Of a DNA stretch of 64,000 nucleotides, positions 18,178 to 27,530 are shown piece by piece (positions within the stretch are counted from its first letter, which is position 1; the number at the start of each line of letters is the position of its first letter). Location: the NCBI RefSeq assembly GCF_000826685.1, contig NZ_JROO01000021.1, forward strand, positions 53,354-117,353, read 5' to 3'. The notes under the pieces are model-generated. The model saw only the letters and a list, made by a program, of their open reading frames with translations. It did not search any database and was not told the DNA's origin. The translations under genes were made by a program, and so were the position numbers. The DNA is from Streptomonospora alba. GTDB taxonomy: Bacteria > Actinomycetota > Actinomycetes > Streptosporangiales > Streptosporangiaceae.

Positions 18178-20868
18178 ATGGTCGATCCCGAGTCCGCAGA
18201 CCCCGACTCGCCCACCCGGAACATCGCACCGGCCGACGCGACCACCCGGCTCGACGCCGACCGCGCCCGCACCCGGTGGGTCACTCGCGTCCTGCACCCG
18301 CGCACCGGCGGGAACCCGGCTGTGCCGGACACCGTTCCCGCCGCCGCACGCACCCGCGCGCTGACGCGTCCGGCCCCGGCCCTCGGGGCGCCGGGCTCGT
18401 CCGGTACGCCCGGGCGGCCCTGGTGGCGCCGGTCGGCGGCCGTGCTGTTCGCCTGGTTCCCGCGGCTTCTCGCGCGCGTGGTGGTGGGCCCGGCCGGCGA
18501 CATCGACTACGCGGTTCCCGCCGAGCTGCGCCGCAGCTACGCCGTGCTGAAGCGCATCGGCGCCGGCGGCGAGGCCGTCGTCTACCTCGCCGAGCCCGCC
18601 GGGGCCGGGCACAAGCGGAGCCGCGCGGGCTCCGGCGGCACCGGGGAGCAGGAGGTCCGGCGGCGCGTGGCGCTGAAGGTGTACCGCCCAGGCCACGACG
18701 TCAACCGCGAACTACTCGACCGGCTGCAGGCCCGCGGCCGAGAGGACCCCCACACCCCGGCCATCCACGGCTACGGCCGCGCCCGCAGCTCCTGGGGCGA
18801 GGAGGTGGCATGGGAGGCCCAGGAGTACTTCCCCGCCGGATCGCTGCGCTCGATCATCGATCATGCCCCGGTCGACGACGCGGCGGCGCGCGCCGTCGTG
18901 GCAGCCGTCGCCGACTGCCTGCACCACTGGCAGGAGCAGTTGCAGCACAATCACACCGACGTCAAGCCCGAGAACCTGCTGATCCGCTCCGCCGACCCCG
19001 CAGTGTTCGCTTTGACCGACTTCGGCGGCGCGGTGCGGGCCACGATGAGCCGGGTCTACGGCGGCCTGGCCGTCACCGAGGCCTACGCGGCCCCCGAGGT
19101 GGTCGAGGGGCGCCGGGAGGCGCCGGCGGCGTGGTGGTCCCTCGGCGTCATGGTGCACGAACTGCTCACCGGGCGGCGTCCCGAGGGCGGCGAGAGCTGG
19201 CTGACGGCGCGCAGGAGCGAGGTCGACGTCTCGGCCGTCACCGACGAGTCGTGGCGGCTGCTGGTGCGCGGACTGCTCACCCCCGCCCCGTCGGCCCGGT
19301 GGGGCCATGCCGAGGTCCGCCAATGGCTGGCCGGCGAGCGCCCCAGCATCGCGCGGCCTCGCCGGCACGCGCCCGTCCGCTTCGCCGACGCCTCCCACGA
19401 CGACCCGCCCAGCCTCGCCTTCGACCTGCTGGACCGGTGGGACCGGGGCGAGGTGTGGCTGCGCACCCACTGGCCGACGCTGCGCACCTGGCTGGACCGC
19501 GAGGTCAACGACTACACCTTCGACCGCACCTACCTCACCGACCTCGACGCCCATCCCGAACGGGTGCACCTGGCCATCAGCGCGCTGGCGGCGCGCTTCG
19601 TGCCGGGTATGCCTCCGCGCTTCCGCGGTCTGGAGGTCGGTGCCGAGGGCGTGCTTGCGCTGGCCCGCGGCGGCTCCAGCAGGCACGCCGTGCTGCGCGA
19701 GGCCCTGGAGCTGGGAGCGCTGGACCTTGCGGCGCGGCACTGGTGCGGCCACCCCGGCTGCCGCGCCGAGGGGGCCGGCCGCTGCGCGCCGCTGGAGCAC
19801 GTCCAGCACGAGGTTCCGCTGATCATGCGCCAGGTCGAGGCCACGGCGCAGGGACTGGCGTCGGGGCCGGCCGCGGCCGCCGGCGCCGCCGACCTGCCGC
19901 GGTTCGCCTGGGACTCCGCCTGGGCCCTCGCCGCCGAACTGGTCCTCGACCCCGAGGCGGCAGGACGCGAGCGCGGACGCCTGCGCGCGCAGTCGTGGCA
20001 TCCGCGCCATCGCAGTCCGGCCCCCCACGTGGACTGGTGGCGCGGGCAGCGCGACATCGGGCTGCGCCGGCGCTCCGGCGAGGTCGCCGGAAACGCGGCG
20101 CTGGTCACCGCCTCGCTGCTGCTTCCGGTGGCCGCGCGCCTCGGCGCCGCGGAGCGCGACCGGGAGAAGGAGGAGAACCGCGTGCGGCGGCGCGACCGCT
20201 GGGCGGCGGTCACCGACGCCGTCGGTGACCGCTGGCAGCGCGTGCGGGAGCGCGTGGGCGGCCCGCGCACCCGGTCTGGAGAGCCGGACTCCGGGGCGCC
20301 GTGGGGCGCGACACCCTACGGCCGGCCCGGCGCGCCCTACGGCCGTCCGCTCACCGAGGCCGAGCAGCGCAAGGCGCACCGCCGCGAGGAGAAGGAGCGC
20401 AGGCGCGTCAATCGGAGCATGCACCAGCTCGAACGGGCGGAGGGCGCCGGCCGCTGCCGCAGGTTCGCCTACCCCGCCGCGGTGTCGGGCGTCGTCGACG
20501 GGCTGGGGCGGCTGCTGCGTGCCGACGGTTTCTACCCCGACCGTCCCGGTCCGCTGGCCGACGCCTACGCCGGTTTTGTGGAGTTCTCCGGCAGCGCCGT
20601 GGTTTCGGCGGTGGCCGGCGCCGCCGACGCGGCGGTGGGGCTGCTGCCGGCGCAGGCCGGGGACCGGTGGTGGCTGCCGATGGTGCTGGCGGTGCTGCTG
20701 GTGGTACTGGGCCGCACGGCGGCCGGCCGCGGCCGCGCACGCACGCGGCTGACGGCCTATCGGCTCGCGGTCGCGGGGTCGGTGCTGATGCTGCTGGTCC
20801 TGGCGTCCACCGGGCTGCTGATGGTGGGCGCGGGCGTGCTGATCCCGTTGTACAACCTCCTCGGCTGA
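18178..20868 (+). CDS. Large serine/threonine protein kinase-like membrane protein
   Basis: An 896-residue protein with a Ser/Thr kinase domain (about residues 121-388), a long middle region and C-terminal membrane helices. The glycine loop is IGAGGEAVVY (127-136), the ATP lysine is in VALKVY (Lys167), the catalytic loop is HTDVKPENLL (Asp261, with Thr in place of the HRD arginine), then DFGG (281-284) and APE (305-307). The helix-F aspartate normally before WxLG is Ala (AAWWSLG, 317-323). After the kinase, CGHPGCRAEGAGRC could bind a metal. Two hydrophobic segments (about 828-846 and 862-890) end the protein. The middle region is unrecognised. The ribosome-binding site is weak and the start may shift. 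Confidence 0.8.
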   Translation: MVDPESADPDSPTRNIAPADATTRLDADRARTRWVTRVLHPRTGGNPAVPDTVPAAARTRALTRPAPALGAPGSSGTPGRPWWRRSAAVLFAWFPRLLARVVVGPAGDIDYAVPAELRRSYAVLKRIGAGGEAVVYLAEPAGAGHKRSRAGSGGTGEQEVRRRVALKVYRPGHDVNRELLDRLQARGREDPHTPAIHGYGRARSSWGEEVAWEAQEYFPAGSLRSIIDHAPVDDAAARAVVAAVADCLHHWQEQLQHNHTDVKPENLLIRSADPAVFALTDFGGAVRATMSRVYGGLAVTEAYAAPEVVEGRREAPAAWWSLGVMVHELLTGRRPEGGESWLTARRSEVDVSAVTDESWRLLVRGLLTPAPSARWGHAEVRQWLAGERPSIARPRRHAPVRFADASHDDPPSLAFDLLDRWDRGEVWLRTHWPTLRTWLDREVNDYTFDRTYLTDLDAHPERVHLAISALAARFVPGMPPRFRGLEVGAEGVLALARGGSSRHAVLREALELGALDLAARHWCGHPGCRAEGAGRCAPLEHVQHEVPLIMRQVEATAQGLASGPAAAAGAADLPRFAWDSAWALAAELVLDPEAAGRERGRLRAQSWHPRHRSPAPHVDWWRGQRDIGLRRRSGEVAGNAALVTASLLLPVAARLGAAERDREKEENRVRRRDRWAAVTDAVGDRWQRVRERVGGPRTRSGEPDSGAPWGATPYGRPGAPYGRPLTEAEQRKAHRREEKERRRVNRSMHQLERAEGAGRCRRFAYPAAVSGVVDGLGRLLRADGFYPDRPGPLADAYAGFVEFSGSAVVSAVAGAADAAVGLLPAQAGDRWWLPMVLAVLLVVLGRTAAGRGRARTRLTAYRLAVAGSVLMLLVLASTGLLMVGAGVLIPLYNLLG

Positions 20869-20997
20869 GGGGCGGCGGCGCCGGGAGCCGGCGGGACGTC
20901 GATCGGGACGCTGCGGCGGTGGGCCGGTCCCGACGGCGCGGAAGCGGGCACTATCATCGCCCCGGACCCGTAGCGGATCGGAAAGGGCGGCATTCTG

Positions 20998-21903
20998 GTG
21001 GGCGATGCGATCGAGTTGGCGGCGGGAGAATACCGGGCGGCCATCGGCCGCCGAGGCGCGGCGATGTGCCGACTCGCCTTCGCAGAGCAGGAGCTGATCT
21101 GGCGGTGCCCGCCCGACGAACCGCCCCCGGCCTCGCACGGCCTGCTGCTTGCACCCTGGCCCAACCGGATCCGCGACGGCCGCTACACCTTCAAGGGCGT
21201 CGAGCACCGGTTGGAGGTCACCGAGCCCCGGCGCGGCACGGCGCTTCACGGGCTGGCCTATGACAAGCCGTGGCTGCCGGTGGAGATCGGTTCCGACCGG
21301 GCCCGGCTGACCTGCGTGCTCGACGGCGCCGAGGGCTACCCCTACCGCCTGGAGCTGTCCGCGGAGTACGAACTGGAGGCGTCCGGCGGTCTGTCGGTGA
21401 CCCTCGCGGCACGCAACACCGGCGACTCCGCCGCTCCCTACGGCATGGGCGCCCACCCGTTCCTGTCCGTCGCGGCGCCCATGGACGAGGCGGTGCTGAA
21501 GCTGCCCGCCTCCCGCCGGCTGCCCGTAGACGAGCGGCTGCTGCCCGCGGGAGCCCCGGAACACGTCGAGGGCACCGAGCACGACTTCCGCACACCGCGG
21601 CCCGTCGGGGCCACGGCCTTCGACACCGCGTTCACCGACCTGGAGCGCGACCCCGACGGCCTGGCCTGGACGGTGCTCACCTCGGGCGGAGCGTCCATGG
21701 GGGTGTGGGCCGACTCCTCGTGCGGCTGGCTGCAGGTGTTCAGCGCCGAGGGGCTGTCCGAGGGGCTGAACCGGCGCGGGCTCGCGGTGGAGCCGATGAC
21801 CTGCCCGCCGGACGCGTTCAACTCCGGCACCGACCTGACGGTCCTGGAACCGGGCGAAGAGACCGCCTCCCGCTTCGGCATCGTGCGCCTGCCCCACCCC
21901 TGA
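20998..21903 (+). CDS. Aldose 1-epimerase family protein
   Basis: A galactose-mutarotase-fold protein that interconverts sugar anomers. Family motifs are LLAPWPNRIRDGRYTFKG, HGLAYDKPW (first active-site His), YGMGAHPFLS (second His) and LAVEPMTCPPDAFNSG (catalytic Glu). The 301-residue length is typical of the actinobacterial YihR-like subgroup. The GTG start follows AAAGGGCGG. No sugar-transport or catabolic gene is adjacent; the upstream kinase gene is 129 bp away, so it may stand alone. Confidence 0.9.
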   Translation: MGDAIELAAGEYRAAIGRRGAAMCRLAFAEQELIWRCPPDEPPPASHGLLLAPWPNRIRDGRYTFKGVEHRLEVTEPRRGTALHGLAYDKPWLPVEIGSDRARLTCVLDGAEGYPYRLELSAEYELEASGGLSVTLAARNTGDSAAPYGMGAHPFLSVAAPMDEAVLKLPASRRLPVDERLLPAGAPEHVEGTEHDFRTPRPVGATAFDTAFTDLERDPDGLAWTVLTSGGASMGVWADSSCGWLQVFSAEGLSEGLNRRGLAVEPMTCPPDAFNSGTDLTVLEPGEETASRFGIVRLPHP

Positions 21904-21942
21904 TCCCCCGGAGCCGGGCACGGGGGCCGCGGCGCCCGGCCG

Positions 21943-22584
21943 TCAGCCGCAGGGAGGCGGGGCGGCCCCCTGCTCGGCCAGGCAGGACTCGAGTCGTGCG
22001 AGGTCCTCGGGGGTGTCGATGTCGTCGGGGCTGGCCACGTCGTCGCAGGCGACGTTGGTGACCAGGTGGGAGTAGGCGCGAAGGAACGGGCGCGCTCCCA
22101 CGTCGCCCTCGGCGAGAGCATGGACGCTGGGCCAATGCTCGCGGCCCAGCAGCACGGGGTTGCGCAGGTTGCCGGAATAGGTGGCCACGGCCGCGCGCGC
22201 ACCCTCGGCGTGGGCCGCAAGAAGCCGCCGCACGGCTGCGGCGGTCACCAGGGGCTGGTCGACCAGCCCCACGACGACGGCGTCGACCTCCTCGGGCAGG
22301 GTCTCCAGGCCCACCCGCAGCGACGAACCCAGTCCGCTCTGCCAACCGGGGTTGTGCACTGCGGCCGCGTGCTCGACGTCGGCCTCGACCGCCCCCGTGA
22401 TCACGTAGACCGGTGCGCAGCCGCCTTCGCGCAGCGTGCGCGCACCCCGGTCGACGAGCCGTTCACCTGCGACCTCCACCAGTGCCTTGGGGCGGCCCAA
22501 GCGGCGCCCCTCTCCCGCGGCCAGCAGCAGTCCGGCGATCGGCGCCGTGCCCGCGCCGCCCTCGCCCTGCTCGCGTGTCGTCAT
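21943..22584 (-). CDS. MocA-like nucleotidyltransferase (molybdenum cofactor cytidylyl/guanylyl type)
   Basis: A MobA-fold nucleotidyltransferase of the MocA type, which adds CMP to molybdopterin to make the cofactor of molybdenum hydroxylases. LLLAAGEGRRLGRPKALVEV (residues 19-38) is the nucleotide-binding loop, VVGLVDQPLV carries the metal-binding Asp, and NPVLLGREHW follows. 213 residues is normal. It lies downstream of xdhC, coxE and coxD, all acting in maturation of such enzymes, which is the main reason to prefer MocA over other NTP-transferases. The 214-bp gap to xdhC leaves room for a separate promoter. Confidence 0.82.
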   Translation of the reverse strand: MTTREQGEGGAGTAPIAGLLLAAGEGRRLGRPKALVEVAGERLVDRGARTLREGGCAPVYVITGAVEADVEHAAAVHNPGWQSGLGSSLRVGLETLPEEVDAVVVGLVDQPLVTAAAVRRLLAAHAEGARAAVATYSGNLRNPVLLGREHWPSVHALAEGDVGARPFLRAYSHLVTNVACDDVASPDDIDTPEDLARLESCLAEQGAAPPPCG

Positions 22585-22798
22585 GCCGCGATAATGCCAC
22601 GCCGGGCCTGCGCGGCGTCCGGCGCTTGCGCGCCCTACCCCGCGCTCCGCGCCCCGCTCCCCCCGTCCTGGGGGAGATCCGGGCGGGTCGGCGACCGGGA
22701 TTACGTGCCGACGTGACCGCTTCCGGCCGCCTGGAGCCGGGCCCTGCCGGGCGTGTCGCCGCTCCGGGCGGGATCGCGCGGCCCGCGGCGGCAGGGCG

Positions 22799-23959
22799 TC
22801 ACCGCGAGCCCGCAGTCGGAATCCGGGGTTCGTCGTCCGCGCCCGCGGCTGCGAGCGGTTCGGTGTGGATGCGGCCCGAGGTGGTGGACAGCGGGCGCCC
22901 GCTGCCGCCCCACCGGGTCTGGATGAGCTCGGCGGCGATGGAGACGGCGGTCTCCTCGGGCGTGCGCGCGCCCAGGTCGAGCCCGATGGGTGAGCGCACC
23001 CGCGCGAGCTTCTCCTCCTCGACCCCCGCCTCGCGCAGCCGGGCCAGGCGGTCCTCGTGGGTGCGGCGGCTGCCCATCGCCCCGATGTAGCCGGCCGGGG
23101 TACGCAGCGCCACCTCCAGCACGGGCACGTCGAACTTGGGGTCGTGCGTCAGCACGCAGACGGCGGTGCGCTCGTCGATCTGGGCCTCGACCTCGGCGAG
23201 GAAGACGTGCGGCCACTTCACCACGACCTCGTCGGCGCGCGGGAAGCGCTTGGCTGTGGCGAAGACCGGGCGCGCGTCGCACACGGTGACCCTGTAGCCC
23301 AGGTAGGCGCCGATGTCGGCGACGGCGGCCGCGAAGTCGATGGCTCCGAAGACGAGCATGCGCGGCGCCGGGGCGAAGGACTGCACGAACACCTCCAGTT
23401 CGTCGCCGCGCCGCTGGCCGTCGGCGCCGTAGCGCAGGATGCCGGTGCTGCCCTGGGCCAGCATTCCGCGGGCGTCGTCGTCGACCGCGGCCTCCAGGCG
23501 GTGACCGCCCAGGTCGCCCTCGGCGCGGTCGGGCCAGATCACCCGGCGTGCGCCCAGGCGGCCGGGCCCTCCGGCGACGGTGGCCACGGCGACCGGGCGA
23601 TGCGACTCGATGTCGGCGATGACCGCCCCCAGGTTCGGATGCCGGGCCGGGTCGACGGGTTCAACCAGCACGTGCAGGGTGCCGCCGCAGGTCAGACCGA
23701 CGGCGAAGGCCTCGTCGTCGCTGACGCCGTAGGTGGCGCGGGCGGGCTCTCCGCTGGAGACGACCTGCTGGGCGAGCTCGTACACGGCTCCTTCGACGCA
23801 GCCGCCGGAGACGCTGCCGGCCACCTCGCCTCCAGGGTCGACGGCCATGGCCGCTCCTGCTTCGCGCGGTGCGCTGCTGTAGGTGTCGATGACCGTGGCC
23901 AGGGCGAACGTGTCGCCGGCGGCGTACATCTCGGCGACGGCGGCGCGGATATCACGCAC
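22799..23959 (-). CDS. XdhC/CoxI-family molybdenum hydroxylase maturation protein
   Basis: XdhC proteins bind molybdenum cofactor, promote its sulfuration and hand it to xanthine dehydrogenase or CO-dehydrogenase-type enzymes. The 386 residues hold an N-terminal CoxI domain (SAPREAGAAMAVDPGGEVAG, SVSGGCVEGAVYE, GLTCGGTLHVLVEPV) and a C-terminal Rossmann domain (MLVFGAIDFAAAVADIGAYLG, VLTHDPKFDVPVLEVAL, GYIGAMGSRRTHEDRL, IGLDLGARTPEETAVSIAAE). The GTG start at 23959 follows GGAGGGCCCC and overlaps the coxE stop by eight bases, so the genes are coupled. Confidence 0.92.
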   Translation of the reverse strand: MRDIRAAVAEMYAAGDTFALATVIDTYSSAPREAGAAMAVDPGGEVAGSVSGGCVEGAVYELAQQVVSSGEPARATYGVSDDEAFAVGLTCGGTLHVLVEPVDPARHPNLGAVIADIESHRPVAVATVAGGPGRLGARRVIWPDRAEGDLGGHRLEAAVDDDARGMLAQGSTGILRYGADGQRRGDELEVFVQSFAPAPRMLVFGAIDFAAAVADIGAYLGYRVTVCDARPVFATAKRFPRADEVVVKWPHVFLAEVEAQIDERTAVCVLTHDPKFDVPVLEVALRTPAGYIGAMGSRRTHEDRLARLREAGVEEEKLARVRSPIGLDLGARTPEETAVSIAAELIQTRWGGSGRPLSTTSGRIHTEPLAAAGADDEPRIPTAGSR

Positions 23960-25091
23960 GGGGCCCTCCTCCCTCGTGCCGACCGCCGATCACGGCGGTG
24001 GCGAGCTGCTCCAGCGCGTCCAGGCTGTGGCCGGACACGAACTCGTCGATGTGCGGCCAGGCGGCCCGCATCCCCGCGGTGAGCGGCGCGTAGCCGGGCT
24101 GGGCCTTGTGAGGGTTGACCCACACCACCCGGTGGGCCAACCGGGCGAGCCGGGCCATCTGCGTCTCCAGCAGCGAGGCGTCGCCGCGCTCCCAGCCGTC
24201 GGAGGCGATGATCGCCAGGGCGCCGCGGGCGGCGCCGCGGCGCCCGTAGAGGTCCAGGAACTCCTTGAGTTCGCCGCCGAGCCGGGTGCCGCCGCTCCAG
24301 TCGGGGATGGCCTCGGCCACGGCGGTGAGAGCGGCGCCGGGATCGCGCACCCGCATCTGGGGGGTGAGGCGGGTGAGCCGGGTGCCCACGCTGAAGGCCT
24401 CGGTGTGGCGCGGGTGGCCGCGCACCACGACGTGGGCCAGGCGCAGCAGCGCGTCGGCGTAGGGCGACATGGAGCCGCTGATGTCGATGAGCAGCACGAC
24501 GCGGCGCGCCCGCGTCGAGGGGTGGCGGCGCGGCAGCCGCAGCGGCTCGCCGCCGGTGCGCAGCGCGGCGCGCAGCATCCGGCGATGGTCCAGCCGCCCG
24601 TGCGCGGCGGGTTCGAGGCGGCGGGTGCGGCGCTGGGGGCGGTCGGCGCTGATGCGCGAGATCAAGCGGGCCACCTCGGCGCGCTCCTCCCGGGTGAGCG
24701 AGGCGATGTCGGCCGAGCGCAGCACCTCGGTGTCGCCGGCGGCGAGCAGCCCGGTGGTGTCGGCGTCGTCGCCCTCGGCGGCGGCCGGCGGGTTCCACAT
24801 GGCCGGCACGGTGGTGGAAACCGTGCGGGTGGTCCGGGCGGGCGCGGGACGCGTGCCGAAGTAGTGGACGAAGCACGCGTCGTAGCGGGCGAGGTCGGTC
24901 CCGCAGGAGCACAGGGTGAGCCGGCCGGCCCAGTAGACGGGTTCGGGGCGGGTGACGTCGAGGGTGTCGACGGCACGCAGGAAGGCGGCCGCGCGGCCGG
25001 TGTCGGCGCCGACTCCCGCCGCGCGCAGCGTGCGGACGAACCCCATCAGGGTTTCGGTGGCGTCACGGGCGGCCGGCTCCACGGAGCTCAC
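23952..25091 (-). CDS. VWA-domain protein, CoxE type
   Basis: A CoxE-like protein with a C-terminal von Willebrand A domain, in which VVLLIDISGSMSPYADALL supplies the MIDAS DxSxS motif and IIASDGWERGD a later ligand. In carboxydotrophs CoxE works with the AAA+ protein CoxD in assembling the Mo-Cu centre of CO dehydrogenase; in organisms lacking that enzyme the pair is thought to serve other hydroxylases. The start is GTG 25091, which overlaps the coxD stop as GTGA; upstream frame sequence lies inside coxD and is discarded. The product has 379 residues, with a Cys pair in LTLCSCGTDLARYDACFV. Confidence 0.88.
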   Translation of the reverse strand: MSSVEPAARDATETLMGFVRTLRAAGVGADTGRAAAFLRAVDTLDVTRPEPVYWAGRLTLCSCGTDLARYDACFVHYFGTRPAPARTTRTVSTTVPAMWNPPAAAEGDDADTTGLLAAGDTEVLRSADIASLTREERAEVARLISRISADRPQRRTRRLEPAAHGRLDHRRMLRAALRTGGEPLRLPRRHPSTRARRVVLLIDISGSMSPYADALLRLAHVVVRGHPRHTEAFSVGTRLTRLTPQMRVRDPGAALTAVAEAIPDWSGGTRLGGELKEFLDLYGRRGAARGALAIIASDGWERGDASLLETQMARLARLAHRVVWVNPHKAQPGYAPLTAGMRAAWPHIDEFVSGHSLDALEQLATAVIGGRHEGGGPRA

Positions 25092-26029
25092 CCCACCGGT
25101 GCCCGGTCGTGCCCGTTGAGCAGAGACCCGAGTTTGGCCCGGACGGCTTCGTGGTCCTCGCGGTGCTTGATCAGCGCGCCGAGGCTGCGGGCCGCAGCGT
25201 CGGGGTCGAGCTGGTGGGCGCCCAAGGCCACCAAGGCCGCGGTCCAGTCGATGGTTTCGGCCACGCCGGGCGGTTTGACCAGGTCCAGGCCTTCGCCGGC
25301 GGGGTCGCGCAGCCGCTGGCCGGCGGCGGCGACCTGGTGGACGAGCCGGTCGGCGGCGTCGGGCAGCCGGCGGCGGATGATGGCGACCTCGCGTTCGAAG
25401 CCGGGGTTGGGCATCCAGTGGTAGAGGCAGCGGCGCTTGAGCGCGTCGTGGACCTCGCGGGTGCGATTGGAGGTCAGCACCGCCACCGGCGGGGTGTCGG
25501 TGCGCACGGTGCCCAGCTCGGGGATGGAGATGGTGAAGTCGGAGAGGAACTCCAGCAGGAACGCCTCGAACTCGTCGTCGGCGCGGTCGATCTCGTCGAC
25601 GAGCAGCACGCAGGGGCCGGTGGAGCTGGCCTCCAGGGCGCGCAGCAGGGGCCTGGCGAGCAGGAAGCGGCGGTCGTACAGCCCCGATTCCAGCTGGTCG
25701 GCGTCGTTGCCGGCACCGGCGGCCTGGGCGGCGCGCAGGTGCAGCAGCTGGCGCGGGTAGTCCCAGTCGTAGAGGGCCTGGGCGGCGTCGATGCCCTCGT
25801 AGCACTGCAGCCGGATCAGGGGCGCGCCGAGTGCGGCGGCCAGGGCCTTGGCCAATTCGGTCTTGCCGACGCCGGCGTCGCCTTCGAGGAAGAGCGGGCG
25901 CCCCATGCGGGCGGCCAGGAAGCAGGCGGTGGCCGCGCCGTCGTCGGCCAGGTAGTCCTGCGCGTCGAGCCGGCGGCCGAACTCCTCGGGACCGGTGATC
26001 GCCTCGGCGGTGGGCGGTGCGTCAGTCAA
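25088..26029 (-). CDS. AAA+ ATPase, CoxD type (MoxR-like)
   Basis: A MoxR-class AAA+ ATPase of the CoxD kind. Walker A is EGDAGVGKTELAK, Walker B VLLVDEIDRADDEFEAF, sensor 1 VLTSNRTREVHDALKRRC. The 313 residues match the family. The start is TTG 26029 with GGAGGGGAGG eight bases upstream. It heads a leftward operon coxD-coxE-xdhC-mocA with four- and eight-base overlaps between the first three genes. Together the products look like an ATP-driven metal/cofactor insertion machine plus cofactor supply, but no large, medium or small hydroxylase subunit lies in the window. Confidence 0.9.
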   Translation of the reverse strand: MTDAPPTAEAITGPEEFGRRLDAQDYLADDGAATACFLAARMGRPLFLEGDAGVGKTELAKALAAALGAPLIRLQCYEGIDAAQALYDWDYPRQLLHLRAAQAAGAGNDADQLESGLYDRRFLLARPLLRALEASSTGPCVLLVDEIDRADDEFEAFLLEFLSDFTISIPELGTVRTDTPPVAVLTSNRTREVHDALKRRCLYHWMPNPGFEREVAIIRRRLPDAADRLVHQVAAAGQRLRDPAGEGLDLVKPPGVAETIDWTAALVALGAHQLDPDAAARSLGALIKHREDHEAVRAKLGSLLNGHDRAPVG

Positions 26030-26208
26030 CGTCCGGGCCTCCCCTCCTGCTAGGGCCCAGGCTAGACGGTCGGAAGGCTACGGCGGGAGCTTCAGCGGGC
26101 ACAAGAGTCGACAAGCCGCGGCGCACGCCGTCGTCGACGTGTGCGGATACCGGCGGCGGGCACGCGTGTCGGCCCGGTCGCGGGGGCCGACCGGCCGAAG
26201 GGGCCCGG

Positions 26209-26331
26209 TCAGAGGACGATGCGGTCCAGCAGCGAGTCGTAGGCGGCGATGGTGGCTACGGCCGTCCACAGCAGCACCTTCGCGCGGGCGTTGCGCGGAC
26301 GCGGACGACGGTGGCCGGATTCGGTTTCCAT
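26209..26331 (-). CDS. Possible 40-residue single-helix membrane protein
   Basis: A short frame starting METESGHRRPRPRNARAK and continuing VLLWTAVATIAAYDSLLDRI: a basic N-terminus then one hydrophobic helix, a pattern of small membrane proteins rather than random GC-rich frames. The ATG at 26331 has only GGGGGC immediately before it, and a GTG five codons upstream (26346) is an alternative. It lies between the cox operon and the PH-domain gene. No family recognised. Confidence 0.35.
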   Translation of the reverse strand: METESGHRRPRPRNARAKVLLWTAVATIAAYDSLLDRIVL

Positions 26332-26413
26332 GCCCCCATGAAGCACCGTTCCGGCGGGGATGTCCAGCCTCGGGCGCGGACCACCGCGGCGGGTCGGCAC
26401 GCGGTGGGACCGG

Positions 26414-26887
26414 TCACTGCGGCGGTCGGGGCTCCTCGGCCTCTCCGCGGGCGCGCAGCAGGAGTCGGAAGTCCTCCAAAGCCCTGCGGGCTCGGTCGCC
26501 GTCGTTGCTCTGGATGCCCATGACCCCCAGCGTGGAGCCGTCGGCGAGGTCGACGGTGGGCCAGGGCTCGCCGATCGGCATGCGGGCGTCGAGGATCTCC
26601 GGCCACTCCAGTACGTGGGTGCGGATGCAGTTGACCACGGTCACGCGGGTCTCGGTCGCCTGCAGGCGCGGCCGGGCCAGCAGGTGCAGCCCGCCGGCGC
26701 CGACGACGCCGAGGGCGGCCAGGCCCAGCCGGTCCGACAGCCGCCAGTCGTCTGGAAGCACCACGGCCAGCGCCACCATCGTCAGCACGATGAGCGCGGC
26801 CAGCGCGTAGCCGACGAGGCGCATGTTGCGCGGCCGCCAGGTCACCGGCAGCGGGGGCGGCTGCCGTTCCGACGCGTCCTCGTCCAC
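26414..26887 (-). CDS. PH-domain membrane protein of the riboflavin operon
   Basis: A membrane protein with two N-terminal hydrophobic helices (starting at MRLVGYALAALIVLTMVAL and LGLAALGVVGAGGLHLLA), then a small bacterial PH-like domain (ATETRVTVVNCIRTHVLEWP to RRALEDFRLLLRARG). Proteins like this follow ribH in many actinomycetes; their role is unknown. I use GTG 26887, which has GAGGAG eleven bases upstream, giving 157 residues; another in-frame GTG at 26911 lacks a ribosome-binding site, and starts further upstream would overlap ribH. It is the last gene of the rib operon. Confidence 0.75.
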   Translation of the reverse strand: MDEDASERQPPPLPVTWRPRNMRLVGYALAALIVLTMVALAVVLPDDWRLSDRLGLAALGVVGAGGLHLLARPRLQATETRVTVVNCIRTHVLEWPEILDARMPIGEPWPTVDLADGSTLGVMGIQSNDGDRARRALEDFRLLLRARGEAEEPRPPQ

Positions 26888-26945
26888 GGTGTCTGCGTCT
26901 CCTCGCTTCACATCGTCGGCGTCCGGCCCGTCATCCGCGTCGCCG

Positions 26946-27530
<585 letters not shown>

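Noticed and set aside
18712..21921. A 1069-codon minus-strand open frame opposite the kinase and epimerase genes
   Set aside because: It spans two real plus-strand genes, has repetitive Arg/Gly/Pro/His composition and no recognisable domain.
18178..26029. A single defence or signalling island covering the kinase, epimerase and cox operon
   Set aside because: Directions alternate, spacing is large and each unit has its own known partner set; nothing links them functionally.
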